A stretch of 64,000 nucleotides of DNA from Ordospora colligata OC4 (Eukaryota; Microsporidia; Ordosporidae): positions 1 through 64,000 of the forward strand of contig NW_014575396.1 of the NCBI RefSeq assembly GCF_000803265.1, in the 5' to 3' direction. Shown in pieces: positions 27,773 through 37,600 of this stretch. The notes under the pieces are model-generated. The model did no database searches. It was not told where the DNA came from and saw only the letters and a program-made list of their open reading frames with translations. The position numbers were made by a program, and so were the translations under genes. Each line of letters begins with the position of its first letter. The first letter of the stretch is position 1.

Positions 27773-29848
27773 ATGATACAAAGAACCATAGACAGTCTAT
27801 CACAAACATTAAGGCACCCAAGTGATCTGCATGGAAAGCTCGACACTACACAACGAAATAACAAGGAAAAATATGAAAAACACAGTCAGAATCTCATGAC
27901 CATGATGTCGAGATGTTATACTAGCATTTTTGACACCTCAAAAAGTATATCTGAGCTTGACGAGCGATTTAAGACATTTGTTGAGTGTAAAGATAAGAAT
28001 GTTGACGTGCTCAAGGCCTTCTTTTCTCTTGTAAAGGAGTACAAGTCTGTGAGGATGATTTGTCTTGCACACTCAAATCTCGCTAAAGTGATTGCCTTTT
28101 TGGAGAAACTTAAGAGCATAGACGATCCTGTAGAGTCCGAAGACATTATGGTGTATCACAAGAATGTCTACGATGCCGAAGACTTTGGATGCCAGCTTGA
28201 AATGTACAAGTCAGAGGTTTCTCACGATGACTACATTGAGGTGAGTAAGGCGCTGAACACAATTGAGAAGAATTCCTTAGACTTTACTGCAAAGGTGCTT
28301 GAGGCTTGCGAAGGGTTTATTGAGAATCATGAGATTGTAGGCAAACTTGAGAAGATAATTGAGAAGGAAGAAGAAAGAGACGATTTAACAAGGAAGGTTC
28401 AGGCAGGAGAGGTAAGCGATGATTTGGTACTCAAGGAGCTGAACAAGATGTATAAAATGTATCTTACAAGAAAACCAAAGATGTTGAAGATCAGGGTGAT
28501 GAAGGCGATTGGAGTGTCAGTCAAAAACAAATTTGACAAGCTTAGAAACGAGGAAATATTTGTTAACAAGATGGATTTCATACTTGACGATCTTGTGTTT
28601 GTTGATGAGAATATGAAGTTCAACTTTTATGCGTTTGATGAGATTCTTGTGATGTATCATAGCAATCTGAAGTTGTTCTTGGATGATGTTGCAAACAGGC
28701 TGGATGCAGGAGAGATTCTTGCAGTTATAGAGTATACTGGGAATTATTATAATACGATTGAATCGAGATTCAACAGGATACCAGATGCGCTGGGTAAACG
28801 TCTTATTGAGAATGAAAATGATCTGCTGGAGAAGTACTCAAAGGTTGCGCAGGAAAAATTGAGAGAGTGGATAATAAACATAACGAAGCTTGAGGTAGAA
28901 AAGTTTTATGCAAGAAGCGAAGAACTACCCAGAGATGAAGACGACAAGCTTATAAGCCCCGGATTCATCAGTCTTCTACAAATAGTTAGGATGCAGTTGG
29001 AACCTATTGGATTCAACAAAAGAATATTTGCACATGTTACAAAGACGGTGACTAAGTATTGTGAGATGTTTAAAACAAACCTGATTGAAGCAATGGATAA
29101 GGACTTTGAATCATCCTGTGAAATGAACAGTAGAGCAGGTTATGAAGATTTTTGTATTATGTTTGGAAACAGTGGACTAAGAGTGGCTCAGTACATTACT
29201 TCTTTACCTGCATACCACAACGATGAGATCAAGGAACTTTGTGACATATTCATTGACATCCTAAAAGCATCAAACACATATTTGTCTGAGTTTATAATAT
29301 ACTCATGCCAGCCTGCAATTGATAAGATTTTTACGAATGAATGGTACGACGGGAATGCCACCAAGGTTGTGATGCTCACACTTCAGGATTTTCTAAACGA
29401 TTACAAGAATACTATGAGTGAGTACTCATTCATAACGTTTATCCATGAGCTTTCATCATCGATTGTGCTTGCATACATGAAGCAGCTTGGAAGAAAACGT
29501 GCAGTCATAACTGAAACATGTAATAGAATGCTGAGATACGATCATAGCAAGTTATTGGATCTTCTTGGAGGATATGGAGACAAAGAAGATGTAAAAGCTG
29601 GGCTGGAGCCAATGTTGAAGATAATCCCACTGATTGAGACAAGAAACGATGATCTTTTCATTGTGGAAGTGAAGTCTCTGAAGTTTACATATCCGGACAT
29701 CAGCAAGAATTTCATCAGAACAATCATAAAGAAGAGAGATGATCTCAGTGATGAACAGAAGAGGAAGTTCAGTGATAGACTCAAAGAATGCTTCACTAAT
29801 GTAATAAGCAAAGAAAAGACCATATTTTCAAGACTGACTGCATTGTGA
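27773..29848 (+). CDS. SEC6: Exocyst complex subunit SEC6
   Basis: 691-aa helical protein. The C-terminal region with IFTNEWYDGNATKVVMLTLQ and DFLNDYKNTMSEYSFITFI matches the Sec6/EXOC3 domain (family signature FxxEWY...TLxDYLxD). The N-terminus is coiled coil (SISELDERFKTFVECKDKN) followed by helical-bundle sequence. Sec6 is a core exocyst subunit that tethers secretory vesicles to the plasma membrane, which in microsporidia should serve spore wall and polar tube secretion. Start at 27773 has CCCC four nt upstream. Length is slightly under the 740-805 of yeast and animals. Confidence 0.8.
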   Translation: MIQRTIDSLSQTLRHPSDLHGKLDTTQRNNKEKYEKHSQNLMTMMSRCYTSIFDTSKSISELDERFKTFVECKDKNVDVLKAFFSLVKEYKSVRMICLAHSNLAKVIAFLEKLKSIDDPVESEDIMVYHKNVYDAEDFGCQLEMYKSEVSHDDYIEVSKALNTIEKNSLDFTAKVLEACEGFIENHEIVGKLEKIIEKEEERDDLTRKVQAGEVSDDLVLKELNKMYKMYLTRKPKMLKIRVMKAIGVSVKNKFDKLRNEEIFVNKMDFILDDLVFVDENMKFNFYAFDEILVMYHSNLKLFLDDVANRLDAGEILAVIEYTGNYYNTIESRFNRIPDALGKRLIENENDLLEKYSKVAQEKLREWIINITKLEVEKFYARSEELPRDEDDKLISPGFISLLQIVRMQLEPIGFNKRIFAHVTKTVTKYCEMFKTNLIEAMDKDFESSCEMNSRAGYEDFCIMFGNSGLRVAQYITSLPAYHNDEIKELCDIFIDILKASNTYLSEFIIYSCQPAIDKIFTNEWYDGNATKVVMLTLQDFLNDYKNTMSEYSFITFIHELSSSIVLAYMKQLGRKRAVITETCNRMLRYDHSKLLDLLGGYGDKEDVKAGLEPMLKIIPLIETRNDDLFIVEVKSLKFTYPDISKNFIRTIIKKRDDLSDEQKRKFSDRLKECFTNVISKEKTIFSRLTAL

Positions 29849-29932
29849 TAATTAAAAACCATGGATTTTGATTTTGTTATTATGCTATGAATTATATTTA
29901 ATTGTTCGTAGATAGAGCCAGAATCAAGCAAT

Positions 29933-30457
29933 CTACTTGTTTTCTTTAAATAGATACTTCTTCAGGACATTTCCGATTATTGTTGGAGACGCCTTTTTTC
30001 CCTTGATCATCAATGCCTCGTCATTTGCACTGAGGCTCAGGAAGAAGCAGAACGGCGTTACCCATATCAATGCAAAGCTAAATATGATCTCAAGCCCAAA
30101 CACTTTGGACTTAGAGAAAACCATGCGTATCACAAGGAAGTGATTGATCAGCGATGCTATTGTTCCATATATAAAGTATGGGTTGTCCATCTTTACAAGA
30201 GGGTACAACTCGAGTAAGCAGTAGAACGAGTATTGTATAGACAAGCTAAACAAAACATGGAATATAGACACGCCTCTCAGCAAAAAAACAAGATGCAATC
30301 CCATGCTGATCTGCACTATTGTTGCTATGTATTTCTTTGCTGCATATGCTTTGTCCTCGATGTAGTCTATTGCTTTGATGATTCCCATTCCAAATGCTAG
30401 GATGCCTCCAACAGAGCCCAGAATCAACAACAAACTCTTGAAAAATATAGAAATCAT
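29933..30457 (-). CDS. SVP26: SVP26/TEX261-type ER-Golgi cargo receptor
   Basis: 174-aa multi-spanning membrane protein. Segments LAFGMGIIKAIDYIEDKAYAAKKYI, YCLLELYPLVKMDNPYFI, NHFLVIRMVFS and WVTPFCFFLSLSANDEAL follow the Svp26/TEX261 family, including the C-terminal P-F-FF-SLSA signature. Svp26 recruits mannosyltransferases and other membrane cargo into COPII vesicles. The start at 30457 is chosen for CCCTAGAA directly upstream, which places the first helix at the N-terminus as in the family. The ATG 66 nt upstream gives an unlikely basic extension. Confidence 0.85.
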   Translation of the reverse strand: MISIFFKSLLLILGSVGGILAFGMGIIKAIDYIEDKAYAAKKYIATIVQISMGLHLVFLLRGVSIFHVLFSLSIQYSFYCLLELYPLVKMDNPYFIYGTIASLINHFLVIRMVFSKSKVFGLEIIFSFALIWVTPFCFFLSLSANDEALMIKGKKASPTIIGNVLKKYLFKENK

Positions 30458-30566
30458 TTCTAGGGATATTTTTCTAAAAAATATAAGTAAACGTCTTGGT
30501 TTGGATAAATTCAAATGCTTCATTTAAAACAGCTATGAGCAAATCGCTGCAACGGCGTCCTTGGTT

Positions 30567-31046
30567 TCAGAAATTCCCAGATGAGTTCTTTCCAATAAAC
30601 ATTGCACCCTCGATGATTCGTCTGTCAATCACTTCCTGGCCCATCGCTTCTACTTCTTCAGAACATTCTGATAGCTCGATCGTTTTCATTTGACTGTCAA
30701 CAATGCTTTTGAGAACAGTACTTAATTCCTTGCTTGTGTTGCTTGCAACAGCCTTTTTAAGCTTCTCAACAGCTCCTATGCTGACGCATGTGTCCACCTC
30801 CATGACAAGCCTTATGCTTTTGTCTTGAAGCTCAGAGGGTGTTACAGTCTCCAGTGTTGTGTAGAACAATGCCTTCTGGTTTGATGCGAAGTAATGCAGA
30901 AGCATGTATGCCTTTATGAACGCACTGTGCTGTGTGACTGGCACAAACGAAAGATAAGGGCCGAAATACATTTCTACCGTTCTTATGTCTCCTTTCTTGA
31001 TTCCTTTGAGGCATAGAGATTCGACCTCTTCCAATTGTTTATTCAT
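30567..31046 (-). CDS. RPN12/PSMD8-like proteasome lid subunit, shortened
   Basis: 159-aa helical protein. The stretch YMLLHYFASNQKALFYTTLETVTPSEL resembles the RPN12/PSMD8 segment in which a helical repeat precedes 'FHTELERL'. Next come EVDTCVSIGAVEKLKKAV and a PCI-like helical region (LKSIVDSQMKTIELSECSEEV). RPN12 joins last to the 19S lid. The protein is much shorter than yeast Rpn12 (274 aa), and the winged-helix part appears reduced. Start at 31046 has GGGTCGC upstream. The other candidate family would be eIF3k or CSN8, which share the fold. Confidence 0.5.
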   Translation of the reverse strand: MNKQLEEVESLCLKGIKKGDIRTVEMYFGPYLSFVPVTQHSAFIKAYMLLHYFASNQKALFYTTLETVTPSELQDKSIRLVMEVDTCVSIGAVEKLKKAVASNTSKELSTVLKSIVDSQMKTIELSECSEEVEAMGQEVIDRRIIEGAMFIGKNSSGNF

Positions 31047-31146
31047 GCGACCCTAGAGCAACGAAATATTTATTCTGAAATGTGCATTTATACCTGTGAA
31101 TACACATGGAGTAGCGTGGGCAAAATCAAGCCTGCCCATAATTGGA

Positions 31147-31218
31147 GCGACATTGGCGTAGCGGTTAGCGTGTTGGTCTCATAATCCAGAGGTGCGAGTT
31201 CGACTCTCGCATGTCGCA
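31147..31218 (+). tRNA. tRNA-Met (anticodon CAU), probably elongator
   Basis: 72-nt cloverleaf. Acceptor GCGACAT pairs with ATGTCGC, discriminator A. Anticodon loop CTCATAA gives CAT. The T arm GCGAG-TTCGACT-CTCGC contains the normal TTC loop start, which initiator tRNAs of eukaryotes usually lack. Together with the non-AGC acceptor this favours the elongator. No intron. Confidence 0.92.
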
Positions 31219-31346
31219 TTTTGATCTATAAAAACCTTAAGCTCTCTAACTTTACATAAACGCTACTCATCTCCCTCAAAATTAACTTCTATTTTATATC
31301 ACAGATATTTATTCATGCTTTCATGCACTCAGATATCATATATCTC

Positions 31347-32030
31347 TTATGATGTCCGAAAGCTTGCTCCTCTTTTACCTATGAACCTCTTCCTAAGCAG
31401 CATATCAACAAATATCTGTATTCTCTCTCTTCCTAGCATCGGGACTCCTCTGCATATATCCTCTATAGTTGCACCAGAACATCCTGCAATATATCTGTAG
31501 ACCATAAATATTCCTTCATCTGTTCTGAATGCTGGTGGCAGCATGCTTGGATTAAATGGAAGAATCGCATCTGAGGACTCAGACTCATCTTGGAATTCAA
31601 ACTCTCTTTCTTCAACCACTGGAACAATACTTGAAGATGTGTTCTCTGCATTACTCCAGTTGAACCTAGCTTCAAGATTACCTAGAAACGTCCTGTTCAA
31701 TGTTTCAGACGATGCACTGTCCACAAATGGATTCCTGGGTGATGAAAACTTCATTGACATCGAGCTTTCATCCAGTACGTATGTATTATCAGCACAGCTT
31801 TCGCTAATATCCTTGTGTGTTGGTAAATCTGCATACTCATTTATTACATCTTCTGTTGATTCTATGCAGAAAAACCTTTGCCATGGACTTAGATTGTTGA
31901 TGATCAACTTGTTTTCTTTCTCAATTCTTTCAACAACTTCCTTCATCTTCCTAAGCGTCCTATTGATTGATGAAAAGGTGCAGTCTATTTCTTCCATTAT
32001 ATGGATAATCTCTTCCTCTTCTTCAATCAT
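31347..32030 (-). CDS. DASH/Dam1 complex subunit ASK1-like protein
   Basis: 227-aa protein from the ATG at 32030, which has CCCTA directly upstream. The N-terminal helix MIEEEEEIIHIMEEIDCTFSS...RTLRKMKEVVERIEKENK...SPWQRFFC follows the ASK1 pattern (E-I-D-x-N-F-S, long helix, then W-x-x-FF). A Ser/Asn-rich linker and a C-terminal helical part (VYRYIAGCSGATIEDICRGVP) follow. ASK1 belongs to the ring complex coupling kinetochores to microtubule ends in fungi. The frame runs 35 codons further upstream without an ATG. Similarity is limited to the first 60 residues. Confidence 0.55.
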   Translation of the reverse strand: MIEEEEEIIHIMEEIDCTFSSINRTLRKMKEVVERIEKENKLIINNLSPWQRFFCIESTEDVINEYADLPTHKDISESCADNTYVLDESSMSMKFSSPRNPFVDSASSETLNRTFLGNLEARFNWSNAENTSSSIVPVVEEREFEFQDESESSDAILPFNPSMLPPAFRTDEGIFMVYRYIAGCSGATIEDICRGVPMLGRERIQIFVDMLLRKRFIGKRGASFRTS

Positions 32031-32266
32031 TAGGGCTTGTAGCTCAAGACATATGTGCAGCACACATTGTGCAAATGCATGATAATATTCATTCCATAAT
32101 TCATGCTGCAGATCCCAATGTGTTTCATTAGCCACAAGGCAATAGATGCATGAATGAATGAAGCAATAGTTTCAAGAATTCTTCCAATACAAGACCATGA
32201 TCATCAAGAAACGTGCTGCAACATACGTGGTTTATATTTCTACAAACAGTAACCTACTGTGTTTGA

Positions 32267-34024
32267 ATGAACTCGCTTGTTTGGAAAAACAAGTTTAAGA
32301 GTGCTGATGATGCATTACTTGGCATAAGTATAGAAAGAAACGAGACACTTGGCTTCAATATGCATCTTAAAAACTCATGTAGAGATGTGAATTCACTTGC
32401 TGTAGCTGGATTCTGCTACGAGTTCGGAATAGGAACATTACCGAACATGAAAACAGCAGAGATGATGTATGCAAAGGCTGCGTTGAGCAACAACGGACTT
32501 GCATTGATAAGGCTGAGCTTCATACGAAGATTCGGTAGACCAACTGCAGTAATAGATTGGCAAGCTGCAAAAAAGTATGGTGATAAATTAAGCGAAATAG
32601 GTAAAAAATCCACAGATTGGTTATTCCATGCGAGCAAGTACGGGTGCTCACATGCCAAGTATTGCTTAGGTGTATGCTATCAGGAGGGATATGGACTTCC
32701 TGTGGACTCACTTCTTGCAATCAAATACTACAGTGAAAGCGCATATGAAAAAAACATAAACTCAATAGGTGCCCTAGGATACTGCTTTCTCAAAGGCATT
32801 GGAGTAGACAGCGATCAAGAAATTGCAATTGAGCTTTTTAGATATGCATCCGAATTCAAAGATCCAACAGCATTATACAACCTTGGATACTGCTATGAAG
32901 AAGGTAAAGGCACAGAAAAAAACATAGTCAAGGCATTCGAGATGTACAGAGTCTCTTCAGAAATGGAAAATTCATATGCACTAAATGCACTTGCAAACTG
33001 CTATGAAGATGGAAAAGGTGTTGACAAGGACCACCAAAGAGCGTTTGAATTATACAAGAAAAGCGCATTACAAGGATATCCTTCGGCTCAATGCAATCTT
33101 GCATTTTGCTATCAAAAAGGAATTGGCGTTGCTAAAAACATGGCAAAGGCATTTCAATGGTATAACTGTGCAGCCAGACAGGGATTGGCCAGGGCAAAAC
33201 ACAACATTGGATATTGCTATCAAAATGGACTTGGAACATCAGTGTGTATGGAGCAGGCTGCCCGCTGGTACAAAGAGTCTGCAGCAGAAAATAACAAATA
33301 CTCAATCCATGCACTCGGTGTTTGCTACCAGAACGGATACGGCGTTCCTAGAAATCCAGAAATAGCCGTTATGTGCTTTCAGCAAGGTGTAAATTTAAAT
33401 TTTGATGAGGCATTGGTGAGTCTTGCACTATGCTACAGGTCTGGAATAGGCATTGATTCATCATCTGAAATGTCATTCAAACTCATGAAGAGAGCTGCAG
33501 AGATGGAAAACTCTTCAGCTCAAAACACACTCGGTTATTACTACGAAAAAGGATATGGAACAAAGAAAGACATCCATATGGCCAAGAAGTGGTATGAGGC
33601 TAGCTCAAAGAAAGACAACCACTTGGCATTATTCAATTTAAGCTCTTTGCATTTCAATGGAGATGGAATTCCGATTAACAGGGACCTGGGCGTAAGATTG
33701 CTTGCAAAAGCAAAGGAGCTGGGAAATCCAAGAGCAATCGATGCAATGGGCTACTGCTTTGAGAAAGGAATCATTGTTGAGAAAAATCCTAGGCTTGCCT
33801 TCGAGCACTATAATCAGGCATTGGTAAATGGACACCTGAGATCAAATTACAACATTGGCAGGTGCTATGAGAAAGGAATAGGCGTGACTGTAGACATTGA
33901 CAAGGCAATGTTCCATTTCTACAAAGCATCATCAATGGGAGATGAAGATTCCACTCTAAAGCTCAGAGCATTCCTGTCATCTCTGGTAAGACCCAACCAT
34001 TTAACAATCCCTCCATACGCCTAA
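32267..34024 (+). CDS. Sel1-repeat protein (about 13 repeats)
   Basis: 585-aa protein built almost wholly of Sel1-like repeats of about 36 residues, for example LGVCYQEGYGLPVDSLLAIK, LGYCYEEGKGTEKNIVKAFE, IGYCYQNGLGTSVCMEQAAR and IGRCYEKGIGVTVDIDKAMF. I count 12 clear units and one degenerate at the N-terminus (AGFCYEFGIGT). The N-terminal 40 residues are unique and no signal peptide or membrane segment is seen. Sel1 arrays scaffold protein complexes; fungal relatives include Skt5/Chs4 (chitin synthase activators) and Hrd3. The lack of a signal and membrane anchor disfavours Hrd3. A Skt5-like role is a guess. Confidence 0.85.
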   Translation: MNSLVWKNKFKSADDALLGISIERNETLGFNMHLKNSCRDVNSLAVAGFCYEFGIGTLPNMKTAEMMYAKAALSNNGLALIRLSFIRRFGRPTAVIDWQAAKKYGDKLSEIGKKSTDWLFHASKYGCSHAKYCLGVCYQEGYGLPVDSLLAIKYYSESAYEKNINSIGALGYCFLKGIGVDSDQEIAIELFRYASEFKDPTALYNLGYCYEEGKGTEKNIVKAFEMYRVSSEMENSYALNALANCYEDGKGVDKDHQRAFELYKKSALQGYPSAQCNLAFCYQKGIGVAKNMAKAFQWYNCAARQGLARAKHNIGYCYQNGLGTSVCMEQAARWYKESAAENNKYSIHALGVCYQNGYGVPRNPEIAVMCFQQGVNLNFDEALVSLALCYRSGIGIDSSSEMSFKLMKRAAEMENSSAQNTLGYYYEKGYGTKKDIHMAKKWYEASSKKDNHLALFNLSSLHFNGDGIPINRDLGVRLLAKAKELGNPRAIDAMGYCFEKGIIVEKNPRLAFEHYNQALVNGHLRSNYNIGRCYEKGIGVTVDIDKAMFHFYKASSMGDEDSTLKLRAFLSSLVRPNHLTIPPYA

Positions 34025-34055
34025 CTCAATACAATCTATCTATTCAAAGCAAAAA

Positions 34056-34484
34056 TCATTCAAATTTATTTATATGATTGTGCCATAAATCGACTCGGTT
34101 TCTATACATCAAAGGCATAAAGCCTGTATCATGCTGCTTTATCTTATCCACATACATTTGTTTGTCACCGATGCCATGATACATTCCAAATATTAAACTT
34201 ATATCTACATGTTTTTCAAATACAACAAATGAGTATCTTTTAAATACACGTATCTGTACTATATGTCCATATTTTTCAAATGCAGCTCTCAGCTCGCATT
34301 CAATTGCAGTGCCCTGCACAATTACACCATTCTGTACTTCAAACATTTTCAGATGACTGATTACTCCACATACTCCTGATATCCTGACAATTCCCTTCTT
34401 TCGAGGTTTAGGTAGATATGGAACATTCGGTAATACGAAATATTTACTAAAAACATCTTGTTCTTGCAAGTACTTGGCTTTCAT
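34056..34484 (-). CDS. RRM-like RNA-binding protein
   Basis: 142-aa protein with a basic N-terminus (PYLPKPRKKG) and one RRM-like fold: RNP2-like IVRISGV, helix ELRAAFEKYGHIVQI, RNP1-like KRYSFVVFEK, helix 2 and a last strand. The C-terminal 30 residues are unassigned. There is no second RRM or other domain. Start at 34484 has CCCTGC directly upstream. RNA binding is likely from the motif, but the pathway is unknown. Confidence 0.6.
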   Translation of the reverse strand: MKAKYLQEQDVFSKYFVLPNVPYLPKPRKKGIVRISGVCGVISHLKMFEVQNGVIVQGTAIECELRAAFEKYGHIVQIRVFKRYSFVVFEKHVDISLIFGMYHGIGDKQMYVDKIKQHDTGFMPLMYRNRVDLWHNHINKFE

Positions 34485-34515
34485 GCAGGGACTACACTTA
34501 CACAGTTTTCAAATA

Positions 34516-34691
34516 TTCAACAAATATCTTACAAACAATCAGACACTAAACAAATATCTTACAAATAATTAGGCATTCAATTAACACCAGAACGTGCATT
34601 CTCACAAAGTCAACAGACATTCAACAAATATCTTACAAGTCAACAGACACTCAGTATATACCATCACAAGTCAACAGACACTCATTAAATA
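34516..34691. repeat. Degenerate tandem repeat array (about 30-bp units)
   Basis: The spacer between the STT4 stop and the upstream side of the RRM gene contains five to six degenerate copies built from two blocks, ACAAATATCTTACAA and GTCAACAGACACTCA. They are cleanest at 34624-34653 and 34663-34684, and weaker at 34520-34548 and 34549-34580. There is no CRISPR-like regularity. Confidence 0.75.
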
Positions 34692-37600
34692 TCAGAACGA
34701 AATGTTGTTCGTCAACTTCTGATACTGGTCATACATCCACGTCCTGAACTTCTGCGATGACTCTGCTATCAATGACATAATAAACCTCTTTGCATTCTTA
34801 TCAGATAACTCATGTCTGAATCGTAGAATAAAGTTTTCAACCGCATTCTTTTTATAGCATGGCAGCTTGCTTTCGACAAACGAATCTACTATCATCACCA
34901 GGTTCTTACTGTTTCTCCTCAATGCTAGAAATCCTTTGACCATCAGTTCTTGATATATCTCAAATCCCTTTCCAGAAACACCTCCAAGCAACTCTTCTAT
35001 CTCCTTGGTTAGCTTCATCGGCGCTTCAATATTCAAATTCCCAGGTGACGTTTCAAGCATGTATCCAAAGTCAATATGAATTATTCTTCCTTTGTCATCT
35101 ATCATTATGTTTCCATTGTGCCTATCCTTGATGTTCAGGAAGTACACAACTAACGAGTATCCAGCAAGGCTCGATGCAAAGTTGTACAACGCAGACAAAT
35201 ATCCTTCGCTTTCCTTAAATCCAAACTTGTATTCAAAATACTCTGATAAATTGTTGATGTTCTCCCTGCCTATCTGATCGCGAGACTTCGAATTCGGTAT
35301 CACTTCAATAATCCCAGTTCCACAAGACGTGACTATCACTTTGTATGGGCACAGGAAAATATCCAGGTTCGCCTGCTTGAATATCAACTCAAACATTGAT
35401 ATTATTTGCAACGCAAGCATGTCCTGTCTGCAATCATCACCGTGCTTGAATATCAGCTGTTTCACACAAACCTGCCCACTTCCATTCTGAACCTTCAGAG
35501 ATACCACAAAAGGCACTTTCGAATGGCTCTGAAGAACCCTTGCTGATCCATTGATTACCTCAATAATCTTCCATTCAGGTGAATACGGAATGTAAACCCC
35601 AGGGCGTAGGCTTATACAAGAGAGATACTCATTAATCCTTCTTCTCTTCTCATCCTTAGATGCCTTAATATAAGGTGCAATATTACATGAGATGCTCAAT
35701 AGACTTGCAGTAAACTCCTCCTCATTCATAAACACTTCTTTTGCTTCGGTTGACATGTTGTTCAATATTTGCTGTATACATCGCGAAAATACATCATGAC
35801 AATCATCCTTAATCTTCATGTTCACATCGTTATACAGATTGGCTTTAAGGTTCCAAACAAGTTGATGCGATACAAAATCATCAGATGCAAGCATATTGAT
35901 TATTGAAGAAACATTTTCAAATGCATCTCTGTTTCTAAGTGCTTGTACAAGCTGAGGAACATAGAAGAACATCTCGTTTTTAAGTTTCTGTAGCTGCAAA
36001 AAAACATCATGCATCGCAGACGGCGCCTTCAATCTTTGTATCATCGTAAGGCAATCCATCACCTCGAGATTGTTCATGTTGAAAAAATACGACCTGTATG
36101 ATGGAACTGAAGACTTTTCAAGTAGCCTTTGTATCATATTCTGCCTAAATGCATTCTGTATGTATATCAGATCTGACGTATCAAACTTCAAAAACAACCC
36201 TGCACGATCAGGAAACATCAAATTATCCACAGGCACATGTCCAGACACTGCCCAGTGCAATGAACGGAAGAAAAATCGGTAAAATCCATTTGTTTCAACA
36301 GATAAGTTGTAGCATACCATAGAATCCGTCTTGAAATCTAAACCTCGGTATAGCGCCTGCTTCAGAAAACCTTCAGAATCATTCTCTCGAATACGCAAGA
36401 TGTTATATGCCTTTAAGAGAATATACAGATCTTCATACTCAAACATCTGTCTTAATCTTAGCTTTAGCAAATCTAATGCCATTCTTATCACATTACTTTG
36501 CGCTCTTCTTGTATAAATGGTGTCAATAAGCCATATAACAGATTTCTCCTGATGCCTGATGCTCTTGTCAAGTATTTCTATATTTATAGCATATCCAGAC
36601 GATGCTTGTGAAATAGAAGCGCTCTTCATTGAATCATTCATGCCTTCCAATTGATCTGATTTCATGCAAACATTATCTTTTTCGTTACACTTTATGCTGT
36701 TATGTGCATTACCAAACGCTACTCCATTTTTAATTTGATTGATATGTATATGCGATGCACAACCTTCAGGTTTGCATGAACTCATTTCCGCTGCATCAGT
36801 AATGCTCATCTTATTAATGTGCTTTGCATCTATACCATCCATTGCTTCATTAGACTCACTTGTACTCGATATAGCCATAGATTTCTGGTTAACAATAAAA
36901 ACATCTGGGAATCCTTCCACCACATTCATCCTTGATAATGTGTAGATATACAAGTCATTGAAGGACCTGAACAGGCCTTTAGGAAATTCCTTATCAAAGA
37001 AAGAAATGTCTGCAACGCAAAGAATAACATAGTTGTAAAAGTTAGGTGCACATTTGATTGTTTCCAAAATTGTTTTGTAGAGCTCTCTATACGATTCAAT
37101 GACACACACATTCAGAAACTTCTTGTACCCAAATGCTTCGAAAAGTCGTTGAAATCTGTGATGAATCTCCTTTGTAAAAACAATCTTCTCGTCTCGTTCA
37201 AGCAGCTTTCTAAGAATGGTTTCAATCATCACAAGTGTTGTTTCTATTGTTTTTGGTTTTTGCGCAATCTCCAATAGTGAATTTACATATGAAAGAGTGA
37301 ATGCATGCGATCTACTTACATATCCCTCGTGTATATGTCTAATTACATTCACTAGGCCGTCACCGGTCATTCTTATTCCATCCTCATCCTGTATATACTC
37401 AAGAATCCCACTGAAGTTCAAATTATGGAGCTTCCTAGACTCGCAGTGATATATAATGCCAAGGAACACTAGCATCCGTGGCTCTACACCAGATACACCC
37501 AAATCCCTTGAAAGCCTAGGAAGATGCTTTACATCGTAGTATATGCTTGAAGATATTCCAACAAGCGCGGGCGTCTTAAGAGGAAAGTTTCCTATGCAAT

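Noticed and set aside
34516..34691. CRISPR array
   Set aside because: Repeats are degenerate and contiguous without unique spacers, and the genome is eukaryotic.
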